Below the pieces are notes generated by a model. That model was not told where the DNA came from and did no database searches. It saw only the letters and a list, made by a program, of their open reading frames with translations. The position numbers and the translations under genes are program-made. From Talaromyces rugulosus (taxonomy: Eukaryota; Ascomycota; Eurotiomycetes; Eurotiales; Trichocomaceae), in contig NC_049566.1 of NCBI RefSeq assembly GCF_013368755.1, positions 1,798,001 to 1,862,000 of the forward strand: a DNA stretch of 64,000 nucleotides, written 5' to 3'. This document shows, piece after piece, positions 1 through 11,012 of the stretch. The stretch's first letter is position 1, and each line of letters begins with the position of its first letter.

Positions 1-1212
1 AAGGCCAAGAGAAGGGACAGGATATGACATCAAGGGTACATGTAGTCGTTCACACCTTTAGCCCTGGGTAAGATATGCCGGCTGAGAATACACAAGATAA
101 AAGAGAACAGTTCTAGTATCTGTGTTTTCAAATGTTATAAAGAACTCTTTACCCCATGGGGCGCATCGGCGGCAAACACTAACAAGAGAAAAAGGCACAA
201 GTACTGTCATTTAAAGTGGGAGAGCCCGCACAAATTAAGAGAGCTTCTTTATTGGCTAGTGTGAGAGCAACGTGAGAGAGAGTGATTTCTTTGCGTTACC
301 TTTCAAATATCTCATCACCTCTCAGAGGTGTAATTTTTGTCCTTTGCTCTCCTCTCACTCTTCACTCAAAAAGGAGACATCCACTCGAAGATGGATTTAG
401 AAGTGATACCCCCACCTTCTTCAAGCCATCCTGATATGGACGATAGAGAGTAACGTTATTTTATTTCTATCATATCGGCTGAGCTAACTGGTAAACTAGG
501 GCCTCATACACCATCGACCCCTCTGAGGATCTCCTCCTTTCGTTCGAAGGAGAATCTGCCTTGGCACGAAAAATCCAACAAAAGAGTCGAAGGGCATCGT
601 CAGGTATGGATTTTTTTTTTAATACGGCCAACGAAAGAGTCGATCCTAACGACAAACATTTGATAAACAGGGAAAAGGCTTAGAAAAATGCGCACCTCTG
701 ATACCAGGCCACAAATCTCGGAGAAATTACTAAATGACCTCCCGATATGGGTATTGTGAGTTCTTCATTCGTTTATCTTTTCTCGATCCATCACCGCTCG
801 TCTCGTTTGATATTGTGTAGTACCTCACTGACGAATCATCGAAGCTGGTACGCCGTATTCGAATTTCTGCACATGGAGGTTTTGTCAGACTATGATGTCG
901 TCTTCGGAATTACCATTTACACGTGGGTTGCGCTTTACATGACCACGAAACGCCGGTACCATGAGTAAGGGAGAAAAAGGTTGAAACAAGTTGATGTTGT
1001 TTTTGTTGTTGTCTTTGCGTGGAGATGCACGTGATTTGTATTGACAGCAAAAAGTGGGGCCCGGGGGAAGCTTCACTTTTTTGTCCGTTTCAAGGCTGTG
1101 TTTCGGTCCGCGCTTTCCGGGAAGTCGTCTGAATCCTGTCAGTAAGAAAAGAAATTTCATCTTGCAAATAATACAATTCGTTTCGCGGTCGTTGAGAAAA
1201 AAAGCACACACA
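1..1212. other. intergenic, no gene recognised
   Basis: I see no conserved protein on either strand. Short open frames (for example 747-968 plus, 885-1319 minus) have no domain or conserved motif. There is a T-rich run near 606-617. The last 200 bp before 1213 should hold the promoter and leader of the Aim11-like gene; that leader is free of in-frame stops from 1054, which is why a longer frame is visible, but the upstream residues look unlike a protein. Confidence 0.5.
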
Positions 1213-1845
1213 ATGTCCTGGGTTGTGAAACGGTGGCTGGGCTCACCTGAGGAGGAAGCTGCATCTTCATCTCCAGCTCCAGTTCCATCTACGTCGACGC
1301 AGCCAACAAACACAAACACGTTTCAATCGTCGCAGACACCATCTCTACAACAAAAATCACAGGTACAACAGCAACAAGAACAACAACAACCACCTCGGAC
1401 TTTCCCCAACAGCCAAAAAATCCTCATCAGCGGTCTCTTCTTCCTCTCCATCGCCTCCGTCGTCACCCGCCGCGCTCTCGCCCGGCGACGTCTCCATGCC
1501 ATTCCCCCTTTTTACTCTTCCTCCGTCTACCACCAACCCCCCGGCAATGGCGCGCTCGATGCCGCTGAAGCGTTCAACATCGCCACCATCAATGTCGCCT
1601 CCGTCGGAATGACCGCTTTGGGTGGGGCCATGTGTGCTCTGGGTATCGACAATATCGAGCAAGCGCGCGTCAAAGTGAGGACCGGCATGGGGATCGCCGA
1701 GGGCGTGCCACCCACCGCGGAAGAAGAGAAACAGTTTGAGCAGGATATTGAGGATTGGGTGGGTAAGATGCTGGATAAGAAGGATATCGGCGAGATTAAG
1801 AAAAAAGTCGAGGCGGCCAGGTCGGAGGCTGGTAAAAAGGAGTGA
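1213..1845 (+). CDS. aim11: Aim11-like mitochondrial membrane protein
   Basis: Single-exon gene of 210 aa resembling fungal 'altered inheritance of mitochondria' protein 11. Aim11 proteins are small two-pass membrane proteins whose loss in yeast disturbs mitochondrial DNA inheritance; the molecular role is unknown. Visible features: a Ser/Pro/Gln-rich N-terminal third with a Gln-rich run (about residues 47-60), a first hydrophobic segment at about 69-86, an Arg-rich loop (RRALARRRL), the family-like stretch ALDAAEAFNIATINVASVGM (about 114-133) running into a second hydrophobic segment to about 143, and a charged coiled C-terminus. The frame is open upstream to 1054. I chose ATG 1213 because its context (CACAATG) is good and the family begins here with a short soluble leader. 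The N-terminal Gln-rich part is longer than in many relatives. Confidence 0.8.
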   Translation: MSWVVKRWLGSPEEEAASSSPAPVPSTSTQPTNTNTFQSSQTPSLQQKSQVQQQQEQQQPPRTFPNSQKILISGLFFLSIASVVTRRALARRRLHAIPPFYSSSVYHQPPGNGALDAAEAFNIATINVASVGMTALGGAMCALGIDNIEQARVKVRTGMGIAEGVPPTAEEEKQFEQDIEDWVGKMLDKKDIGEIKKKVEAARSEAGKKE

Positions 1846-2133
1846 TTTTTGGGCATTTTGGGGGGTTTTCCCCCCTCTTTCTCTCTCTTCTCAGGAATTA
1901 TGGGCGTTTTGGGTTGGATATGTATAGGATTTCGGTTATAGCGGGCATGGGATGAATCACCACTCTAAGCGTCAAGGAGTGGCCGGGCATGGTATTGACT
2001 CGGACAGAGTCGAGTACTGTATATTATCTTATCAATTGATGTGAATATTACATGGCAACATTGAATTGAAAGTTAAGCATGTCGATATGATTGTGCTTTC
2101 TAATGTACATTACAGTCTACCTTGTGTCAAGTA

Positions 2134-4661
2134 TCAAGACATCCGCTCGTACCGCTCCCTAGCCCGGTCTTTTGTCTTTTCCAGAAACTCGTCATAACGG
2201 CCGCGCGTGTTTCTGGCTGCCTCTTCAGACGCATCACCAAGTTTTCCACCTTGTGCGCCAAGCCCAACGCCCTGCGCATACACGTCTGTGGCAATCGGCG
2301 CCGTCATGCCGGTCCCTTGCACACCAAGCCCAGACCCAGCAGACCATCCCATCTTGCTCAGAAGTGCAGCTCCCTTGGACGGGGCTGCTGGTTCAGGTAC
2401 CGGTTCTTCTTCCACCTTGGCTGGAGCAGCAGGAGGCTTGGGTTTGCTGGTTTGTCGCGAGCTGCCAAACGCCTTGCGGCGTTCCTTGGCTCGGTCTCGG
2501 TATTCTGTGGAGGGTCCATGATCGATGGGCGGGTCATTGCGGTGCTTCTCCAGTTTTGCTAATGCTTTGGCCTTTGTTTCCTCGTTTTGCAGGTTGTCCC
2601 GGTGTAACTGACTGAGTCGTTCGTGCTGGTTGACTTCGGATGCTGATTTGAACTGGCGCATACACAAATAGCAGCAATTCCGATTAAGGTCGGCGTACGA
2701 TCGAGCTGGCGGTGCCGCAGACCGAGCTGGTGAGCCACCTTCAGATCCCTTGGCTGAGCCGCCAATCTCCTCGTCTTCTTTCTTTTGAATCCCGTGCAAC
2801 TCAGCGTGTCGGTCCGACCAGAATTGGAGATGCGATGGCATTGCCATTTTCTTGGCATTAGCAGCACTAGACGCCTCCGCTTTTCTCTTCTTCGCTTTCT
2901 CCGCGTCTTTGGCAGCTTTTGCATCCACCTTGGGCTTATCCAGCTCTTCTGTAGACACAACCAATTCGGTTACGTAACCTTCCTCGTCCCAATATGCAAG
3001 CTTCATCCCAGGATTTGACAGAGGACTGAAAGTAAATCGCACTGTGCTCGGCGTCGGATTCAGAACCGGGACGAATACACCCGCATGGATATAGCTAGCC
3101 AAGACCGGTTTGGAGGAGATTGTGAATTTTTCAAATGAATGCAACTTTCTCAATGCAGCTTGCGCATCCTAGAGTGCCTTTAGCATGGATAAATAGACTC
3201 AAAGCAGGTAGACCTACGTCAACTGTGGCGAATTCTGCAAATCCGAATTTCCAGCTTTCGTTGCTTTGGCGGTCGCGAATGAGGAGAACACGTCGCAAAG
3301 AACCGTCCCTAGCACCGAGATTTGAATCACCTGTGGTTGAAGCAACTTTTGCCTTCTTTGAACAGCTTTGGTCTTCACTGTTTGCAGGTTTATACAGCTT
3401 CGTTACCCCTTTGGAGAAGAGTTCTTCTGTAACCGAGCCATCTAATCCTCTGAAGAGCAAAAACTGCGACGGCGTGTTATCTGCAGCGACATCGTTGTCT
3501 CCAATATTCACGACACGATCGGGCATTTCTTCAACAGACATCTCGGCATCTAGACTCGTTAGTACAGTCCGTAAAATCTGCGTGTTTACTTACCAGCACG
3601 ATCTGCCTGGCAGCGAAAACACTTTTGCCGAGTTGAGAAGTTGTCAAAAGAGCACTTTCCAAGTCAGTCATGCCCTTCATCATCCTAATAGGGATACGAA
3701 AACCAACATTTCGACACGTCCATTCGCCTTCCGGGCGGTTTCGACGATCGTCTCGTTCGCGCGTAAAAGAAATGCGGATTTTGGCAGCGCGGTCATCTTT
3801 CCCAGCATTTTGGCCATAGATGTACAAATTCGGTGCGTTCTGGGCCATGAAATCTCGAGATTCGTTCAGAGTGTTGAATCGGAGAAAGCCAATCTGCCGT
3901 GATACTTCTGCACACGGATATCAGTAGCTGCTTGGATCACAACTGGATAAATTACTCACTGGTCTGCCTATCGCGAATGATCCGGACATCATCCAAGCCT
4001 TGGACGTGGTAGTAGTCTAATAATTCACTCGAGATCTGTCCACGTGTTGAAAGCACATCTCAGCTTTTGTCTTCAAAAACGATTATCGCAGGATGCTTAG
4101 CGGGCAAGCAAGACTGGAAGGAAGGAGTTGTCGAACGTCTTCTTCAACCATATCCACGGGTATACCCTCCATTATGACTTCTCTGCTTTCTTGTGTGTGG
4201 TGGTGATGGTGATGGCGGCCGTGGCTGCGGCTCCTACTGCGGCTGTCATACTCTGGAGAGCGATAGCCTTCTCGGTCACGGTCGGTGTATCCCTGCCGGC
4301 CACGCCGAGGCGGCGACCGGCGGTAGTCGTCGCGATACCTGTGGTCTCGATCTCCAGAATAGTCGTGCCTCCTCTCAGCGGCAGGTCCGCGGGGAGCAGC
4401 GTTGCGGGAATGGTCTTTTGTTCGGCGACGCGATCAGGAAATTAGCACAAGCTCAGAATGACAAAAAGGCAAAAAAAGCTTCCTATTCAACGAGTTTGCG
4501 TTGAATCACGATCTGATGCCATGTAGGGAGGAGCGTGTACCGCCGAAGTGTCCGCGCTCGACGGAGCGAGATCTCGAGTGGCGGTCGTCATACATGCGCC
4601 CGTCTCTGTCGTCGTAGCCTGCACGATACGGTCCGGAGGGGTATCTGTTTTCGTGGGCCAT
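2134..4661 (-). CDS. RBM5/RBM10-like RNA-binding protein (RRM, RanBP2 finger, RRM, C2H2, G-patch)
   Basis: Spliced gene of seven exons: 4661-4541, 4414-4137, 4035-3960, 3907-3708, 3654-3594, 3549-3218, 3168-2134. All junctions are GT/AG and in phase, giving 700 aa. Domain order: an Arg/Ser/Asp/Tyr-rich N-terminus with a six-His run; a first RRM (about 115-205, starting at EVIMEGIPVDMVEED); a RanBP2-type zinc finger (W-T-C-x2-C-x10-C-x2-C, about 213-240); a second RRM (about 265-380); a Lys/Glu/Ala-rich helix; a C2H2 finger (CYLCMRQF, about 522-545); and a G-patch (GAALLSKMGW, about 629-673). This order is that of human RBM5/6/10, nuclear regulators of alternative 3' splice-site choice. The zinc finger is rebuilt only by removing the intron inside it, which supports the model. 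It probably acts in the spliceosome, and its own introns are dense. Confidence 0.88.
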
Positions 4662-6052
4662 TTTTGTCGAAAATGCTCACATGCGAAGATATCGTTGACG
4701 AAAAGAGGACAAGAAGAAGCCGATGAAGAAGAGGAAGAAGCAGCGAGCTTAAAGCAAGAACGAGAACGGCCCGCAGCACCTGGTGCCGCTAGTCCGAAAG
4801 AGGCATCCTTTCAATCGTCACCAAAGTGTCAAAGGAGATGTTTAAAAATAGAAAGCAAAATTACTATTTTAATTAATACTAATATTATCTTTACGTTAGA
4901 TTAACTAAATAGAATCAACTGCCAAATTTTGTGTGTTTCTGAATTCACGCCACATTGAAAAATGGAAACTCGGATTCTGCAATGTCTTCAATGTTGCTTG
5001 ATAAATTGATAACGGGTCAAGATGATATACACATATTACTTCGCTCGTCTTGCTGGGTTTTAGTGTCCTCTTCCTAGCAGGATGGATTTTCATTTCCTAA
5101 CAAATACGAAAAGGATTCTGTGGAGAGTATGTAGTATCTACCTACGCATATAAAACCTATACGTAACAGAGTATCATTGCCTTATTATGTATTTAGAGAC
5201 AGACTATCCAATAGCCAACTTAACTATCAGAAGCGTGTGGAGTTTACCATTAGTTATAGGATGGGTACTTTCATCCGTTATGCATTTCTAGACATTCTAT
5301 CCTTGAATCACATAATATCCCTAGTTGGGCACTAAGAAGCCTTTTCAATGACGTTTGAATGCATCAATTGATTGTCCAAGCTCAACTCCTACAGTACTGT
5401 ATTACTTTACTTATATTGTCGGCCTTGCGCAGCTATAGGCTATATATAACCCCCTAGATAGTGCATGTGTGGCTAATCCAGAAGGGAGTATATAGGGCTT
5501 TGGCACAACGAAAGGGGTGCAGCTGCATACGTCTTTTCGGAGGTACTGGGGACTTGTGTTTATCTTCTCCAAGTTCATTAATTACAAGAAAGTGTTAATG
5601 AATAGATGTTAGCTCAAATACTAACAAAATTATATGGTAAAAAGCTTAGATAGATTCAGTAATTAGATTTAAATAGAAGAAAACTTCAATACTAAGAAAT
5701 TACATAGTAAAAAGTATGACCGACTATTCGAATTTCATGGGATGCACAGATGTATTTGGTAAAGGCCCACTTTGGAGCTTCGGTACACTATTGATTGAAC
5801 CACGATTCAATTTTAATACCGAAGCCGATACTGTTCATACTTTTATCCCCGAAAATTGGGGCCTTAGGCGAGAACTATACTTATCTCCGATGTCCGTTAC
5901 ATCGGTCATAACAATCCTAGTAAGTATTTAAATGGTGCCTTACGCCTAAATTGATTGAAAAACTTCCAATCAAATCAGTCGCTAATGGTTTTTGGCAAAG
6001 AACCCGTCCCGCAAATTTCAATTAACTTCTTCAGTGCTCGTCTCATTCAAGA
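4662..6052. other. AT-rich intergenic stretch
   Basis: About 1.4 kb without a recognisable gene. The right half is AT-rich with many TATA/TTAATTAA-like runs. A 71-codon frame at 5716-5931 has no known domain and no family resemblance. It marks the change from the conserved block on the left to the accessory region on the right. Confidence 0.5.
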
Positions 6053-6933
6053 ATGACTTCCCACCCATCTCAATCATGCTGCTACCAAGGATTCCAGCAT
6101 GATGGAACACCACAAGGCACAGTCACAAATTTAGATGGTTTCGAGGTCTATACCAGCTACCCCCTTAGCGAGTCAACGGAGTATGGGGTATTGCTGTAAG
6201 TACTGACACTCCTCGATTTAGACTACATGTCCATTACTCTGTGCTTACCATCCGGTGGATAGACTCTCAGATATTATTGGCCACCGATTCACAAACTCCC
6301 AACTCGTCGCTGACCAATTTGCAAAGAATGGCTATTTTGTTATGATGCCGGACCTCTTTCACGGTGACCCTGTGCCGCTGAACAAACCAGGTGAATTCGA
6401 TATGCAGAAGTGGAGAATGGGAGCATACCACCCCGAAGGAAAGGCCCATCTGCCTGCGGATGTCGATCCTATTATTGAGACTTGCATTAGAGAGATGCGC
6501 GCAAAATATAATTGCAAGGTACGTATTGTTGTGGAGTCATGGAAGGTAATATTTGCTAACAATAAACTAGAAGCTTGGAGCTGTGGGATACTGTTTTGGC
6601 GGAAAGTATGTCGTTCGACACCTACATCCTGGAAAGTTTGATGTTGGTTACACAGCGCATCCAACACATATTGATGCGGATGAATTAAAAAGCATGAAGG
6701 GCCCCCTGGCCATTGCTGCTGCCGAAATCGATGCATTATTTCCCTCAGAAAAACGCCTAGAAACAGAGACCATCTTAAAGGAATCGAATTTTCCCTGGCA
6801 AATGAACCTATACAGTGGCGTTCAGCATGGCTTTGCGGTGCGAGGCAATGATGACGACCCGGTGGCAAGATACGCGATGAACAACGCGTTTCTGCAGGCA
6901 ATTGAGTGGTTTAAGGAGCATCTTATTTGTTAA
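6053..6933 (+). CDS. dienelactone hydrolase family protein
   Basis: Three exons (6053-6195, 6263-6518, 6571-6933), 253 aa, the usual length for fungal dienelactone hydrolase (DLH) proteins. DLH enzymes are alpha/beta hydrolases; the best known cleave dienelactone to maleylacetate in aromatic catabolism, and many fungal members have unassigned substrates. The catalytic triad is visible: Cys141 in GYCFGGK (the DLH-type cysteine nucleophile), Asp187 in AEIDALFP and His219 in GVQHGF. The N-terminal signature LSDIIGH and the DLFHGDP motif also fit. There is no signal peptide, so it is cytosolic. It lies 0.9 kb from a decarboxylase of the phthalate type, read towards it from the opposite strand, and near a dead regulator. 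A role in ring-cleavage product turnover is plausible but inferred. The second acceptor (6571 or 6574) is uncertain by one codon. Confidence 0.9.
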
Positions 6934-7859
6934 AAGTGTAGCTTACATACATGTATTCATGTATTGCTAAGACTGCAAATGTTGCGGTAGCATAGTCAAT
7001 CCGAAGATAGAAGAAATAAAATCTCATATTACAGGCCTTATTCTCTAAATATCGATTAAGATTTATAAGTTATGAGGCTAACAATTAAAGAATGGGTTCC
7101 TTCAGTCCTATTACGAATTATGTTAGTCCTAAAAAGGTCGGTGTTGCATTGGACTTGGACTTTTAATTGGTTGAAGACGTCGGCGTGGCCAAACTCTTGG
7201 GTGACCCTAGCCCTAATACCGGCGTTTTTAAGACTTGATGAGCTTTAAAGGTCCTTATTAAGACTTCATAAGTGTCGTGAAGCGTCTCCACCTCAACTCC
7301 TAAGCCTAGCAAAGACCTTTAATCTAACCTGACCCGGATAGCCGGTTTCTTCTCAAGCGAAAGAGGATATAAGGATATAACGCCATGTTGGGCAAATACG
7401 TAAAGTGAGGAAATATCTCCGAAGTCGCATGCATATGCATCGGCTTTCATTACTAGGAATAGTATAAACCAAAACAATTGTCTAAAAGCGGACTTCTAAT
7501 GCGGACTTTTAATCTCCGAGTGAACCGCTGGGTCTTGTATGTTGCCGTTCCGCATTACCATTTGCCATTCGTATTGCATTATTATGTCCGAGCCCAAATA
7601 ATTAATCACTCGCATCTTCGTTTGGTCTATAAACTCACGTTCAACTGTCGCTTTCAGCTCTTGTCATTGTATCGACTGTTAAATATTGTCTTTGTGCTCT
7701 TTGTGAAGTGAGTAAAAACAGGTCGTCATTTAATTGATAGTATTGGCTTCTTAAGTCCAAAATCGGAATCACCAGTAGCTTCGGGGGGGGACCGGTGGTA
7801 TTCTTTTCATTCCTTATATCATTGTATATTGTTATTTTACAGGTCGCCTACATTGAAGT
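6934..7859. other. intergenic between convergent catabolic genes
   Basis: Holds the 3' ends of the hydrolase and the decarboxylase. No coding sequence is recognised. A 77-codon plus-strand frame at 7478-7711 is hydrophobic and AT-driven, without a domain. A run of G lies at 7783-7789. Confidence 0.5.
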
Positions 7860-8837
7860 TTATTCACAAGGGACTGGAAATAACTCCTCAAGCGAAACCC
7901 TGCGAGAAATCATAGCTTGGTCATGCAACAAATTTACCAGTTCTTCCAAAACTGTGCGATTAGACTCGATCCCGTACGGCCATGGATCACCACCAAATAG
8001 ACTTTCTATCTCGTCGAGGTCGGACGAGAGAAATGGCAACATATATCGGTAAGTTGACGCAAGTGTCATAAAATGCAGGGCCATATTTTTGGACTCATTC
8101 ATCGCCTGGAATAAACTGCGCGGGACAAATGGGTGCCTTTCCACAACCTCTCTTTTGATGACGACAAGATGCATGATAGGAAAGATTCCAGTCCGTTGGT
8201 AGTATTCTTTCTCCGTTTCGCGGATATTCGGGAACAAATGTCGAATATGAGTTGCTTTTCCGAGACATGGCGGAGCATGAGCACCAATTGTGGCTGCAAT
8301 CTCGCCATCTTCAAGGAGTTGACTGAGCGATTTTGGGCTTTCATTTAGGACCCGGGAAACTGGGCGGAGCAGTGGCTTTGACTTTGGTTTGCCATGGGAA
8401 CCGGGTTTAGCAAGGTCTCCTTCAACCCAAGTAATCGTAGTTAGATCAACCCCGGCATCCTGTAGAACTCCTCTGATCCAAACTGCAGCCGTCATAGTAT
8501 ACACTTGGACGCCTATCTTTTTACCATTGAGATCGGATGGCTTTGAGATGACGTCTGAGTTTACCACGATGCAACTATGGCGAAAGGCTCTTGAGGGAAA
8601 CACAGGAATACCAACCAGATCTCGTTCCCCAGCTACATACCGGCAAATATACTCGGAACTGGACATTTCAGATACATCGAACTCCATACCTCTGATCATC
8701 CGGTCAAATATTTCCCGCGGGTTATCCATGGTGATAAAATTGAGATCAATTCCGGCAGGGTTGACCACTCTCTTAGCTAAGGGGTCCATACGGTCGTAAG
8801 GACCGCATGCAAAGGTTAAAGGAACGTTCTCGTCCAT
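7860..8837 (-). CDS. 4,5-dihydroxyphthalate decarboxylase-like protein
   Basis: Intronless gene of 325 aa starting at ATG 8837. It matches the family annotated as 4,5-dihydroxyphthalate decarboxylase (Pht5-like), which has the periplasmic-binding-protein type II fold. In bacteria the enzyme converts 4,5-dihydroxyphthalate to protocatechuate. Family signatures are visible in order: LTFACGPYDRMDPL at the N-terminus, GIDLNFI, FDVSEMSSSEYI, VGIPVFPSRAFRHSCI, DLNGKKIGVQVYTMTAAVWI and the C-terminal WPYGIESN. The length is full and no key segment is lost. There is no signal peptide, so the fungal protein is probably cytosolic, unlike true solute-binding proteins. Together with the neighbouring dienelactone hydrolase it suggests an aromatic-acid pathway. 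The exact substrate is not proven. The gene is intact although its neighbour regulator is dead. Confidence 0.85.
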   Translation of the reverse strand: MDENVPLTFACGPYDRMDPLAKRVVNPAGIDLNFITMDNPREIFDRMIRGMEFDVSEMSSSEYICRYVAGERDLVGIPVFPSRAFRHSCIVVNSDVISKPSDLNGKKIGVQVYTMTAAVWIRGVLQDAGVDLTTITWVEGDLAKPGSHGKPKSKPLLRPVSRVLNESPKSLSQLLEDGEIAATIGAHAPPCLGKATHIRHLFPNIRETEKEYYQRTGIFPIMHLVVIKREVVERHPFVPRSLFQAMNESKNMALHFMTLASTYRYMLPFLSSDLDEIESLFGGDPWPYGIESNRTVLEELVNLLHDQAMISRRVSLEELFPVPCE

Positions 8838-9124
8838 TGTTAACGACCAAAATAATTTGTTTTTTCGTAAATGAAAATTATAATATCAAGGTATTTGGCC
8901 CCTATAACAAGGACCTTGTCATCTTTTATAGTTTGCGCGACACTGTTAGGAACACTCGGAGTTCTTTTCCCCTCGGTATACCACTAATATCCGAAGTCCC
9001 ACTTCTTTATCTCCGAGATACAACTTTATTTTGAATTTGCTCTAGAATACCATCAATAATTTTCAGATGTTGGTTGCCCAAAATAATCCTCCAGGGGATA
9101 CCGCGGCCCAAATACCTCTATACG

Positions 9125-9991
9125 TTATGTAACGTTTACAAGCTGGCGGAAGCCGAGGTCAATTCCCGGTTGTTCTGCCAGACCCTCTAGGCGATCGTTC
9201 GTCTCGGGGGCAGGAAGAGGTAATGGATAAGGTAGAAGAACCGTTTTATGTCTTGCCAAGGCAAAAGATCTTTCCGTGATGAATAAAATGTAAGTTCGAT
9301 GGCAGTATAAGGCGCTCACATAATCCGTATGAAAGCCAAGCACCTGAGCCAAGGTTATAGCTTCGCGGAGATAGAACCAACTTTGTCGATCATTGTGCAA
9401 TTCAACGTGCGTAACTGCGATAAAGAAAGATGAGAGAAGTGACAAAGGAGTGTTGTCCTCGATAGAATTATATTCCGACCGCACCGCCAGGCTCCTTTCT
9501 ATGAACCTCCGCGTGACTGATGCCCATTTTCCGCACTTGATACTGGTGTCGCTACGACCGCACATGAAGGCGGTGACCAACGCGCATAGTGCAAATAGCA
9601 CGGTTTGTTTATTTAGCTCCATCGGTCTATCGAGCCATTCTAGCAGAGTATATGGTCTGAAAAGAGGCATGATCGGGTACAAATGATGTAGATAGGTGTC
9701 GACGCAGCGTCACATTATCCGCGGCAGATTTTCTAGAGATAGGAGATCTTCGCCTGTTTTGCAAGCATCATTGTTTTCATCTTGATTGAAATGTGACTGA
9801 GCAGCTCTCAGTGCTTCCATCTCCTTTCCACTGCCATGTTTCGGACTGCGTTGTTTCCGGACGTATTCGCGTCTGCAGACAAGCCGGGTCCGCTAGCAGG
9901 AGCCACAAGGTAGAAGTCCGCCGCAACGTACTCGACGTTGGCGACATAAGTCGCATGGGATTTTCTTCGATGACATTGTAGTCTGTGTCAT
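9125..9991 (-). pseudogene. Zn2Cys6 transcription factor pseudogene (AmyR-like middle region)
   Basis: One continuous reading frame of 289 codons, broken by two in-frame stops: TAG at 9895-9893 and TGA at 9712-9710. It starts with a binuclear zinc-cluster motif (CDLCRQRRVRC then CGSC). The first stop falls in the slot right after CGSC, where relatives often carry CAG; the second would be a former CGA. Both are C-to-T changes. Downstream, the fungal-specific regulator domain is readable: YPIMPLFRP, LDRPMELNKQTVLFALCALV, SWFYLREAITLAQVLGFHTD, then ITERSFALARHKTVLLP, a pattern I associate with AmyR-type sugar regulators. The frame ends at a TAA at 9125, well short of the usual 500-700 aa, so the C-terminus is lost too. 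It probably once controlled a gene in this accessory region. Confidence 0.85.
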
Positions 9992-10075
9992 CGGGAAGTT
10001 GAATAGCGGCTGAGAGCCATGCGGTTCATCAAAGACTAATCCCAGGCTTTCCTCACCGCCATCACCGTCCACCAA

Positions 10076-11012
10076 TGGGCACCGAATTGCACAGCGAATA
10101 CTGTTGAGACATCACGTGTGACTGTCAGCTTTCTCTAAGATCTATGGGTTATGTGACTGGGAATTTGTTCGCGAAAAGAACTTTGTATAGTAAGAAATAA
10201 AATTACAAGGGATCACTGAAGTGAGATAATAAAGAAACTTGTAAATTTTGACATGGTTTTCACTTCATTAAGGTAAGGGATTCTTAATCCTAGGGTTTTG
10301 TCGACCTCTTTACCAAAAATGGTGGGGATAATTTCTCTTGGTCATATAATAACAGGCTGTATTAATATTTCTGCCGTCAGGTTTACTGTAGGCTTAGTGT
10401 CATCTTAGTGTCATGCAGGGCAGTTCCATATTCGTAACATAGCCGCTCAATGCCCTCTTTAGGTATAGTAGTGTTGGCTCAGTTCACGACATGAAGCTAT
10501 AAAAGGCGAGGATCTACATAAGGATTGGGTATCGATACAGCCACAAACTCTGGGACCGTGTATATTTAGATACGTATCAAGATTGTGCCTCGCTGTGAAA
10601 ATAGTTCGTTTTTATTGGCCTGTCTTGTATTAGCCTCATGCATGCAGGCTGATCTCGTAATAAACAGAACAAAAAGGGCCATCAAACAGAATCACCACGT
10701 CAGTCGCCATTGGACTGGTTTGTTTCGCGCTGGCCCGCACGATTCTTGGTTTAATAGCCTGTTTCTGAGCCCTTATTGGGTATGATGTGTCGCGGCTACG
10801 AGCATGAATCGTGCGACTCGGGTATATCTCAGTTGCAAGATTACGCGCCAGGCTCGACAGATTTACAATGTTCAGGGGCACAGCCTCCGTGTCGTTTCAG
10901 GTTTCAGACATTAGCGCGTGGGGGGAACAGATTGACCTACATGTATATAATCGTGGCTAACCGCGGAATGCTGGTTATATTTTTAAGTGCAAATAATAGA
11001 CCACAACAATAC
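10076..11012. other. intergenic, no gene recognised
   Basis: About 0.9 kb upstream of the membrane-protein gene. Small frames (10585-10785 plus, 10636-10881 minus) overlap each other and show no domain. The 3' half should contain the promoter of the gene starting at 11013. Confidence 0.45.

Noticed and set aside
885..1319. 144-codon minus-strand frame overlapping the Aim11-like gene
   Set aside because: It is antisense to the start of a well-supported gene and has no domain.
5716..5931. 71-codon plus-strand frame in AT-rich DNA
   Set aside because: Looks a little protein-like but matches no family I know, has no upstream leader features, and is short enough to be chance.
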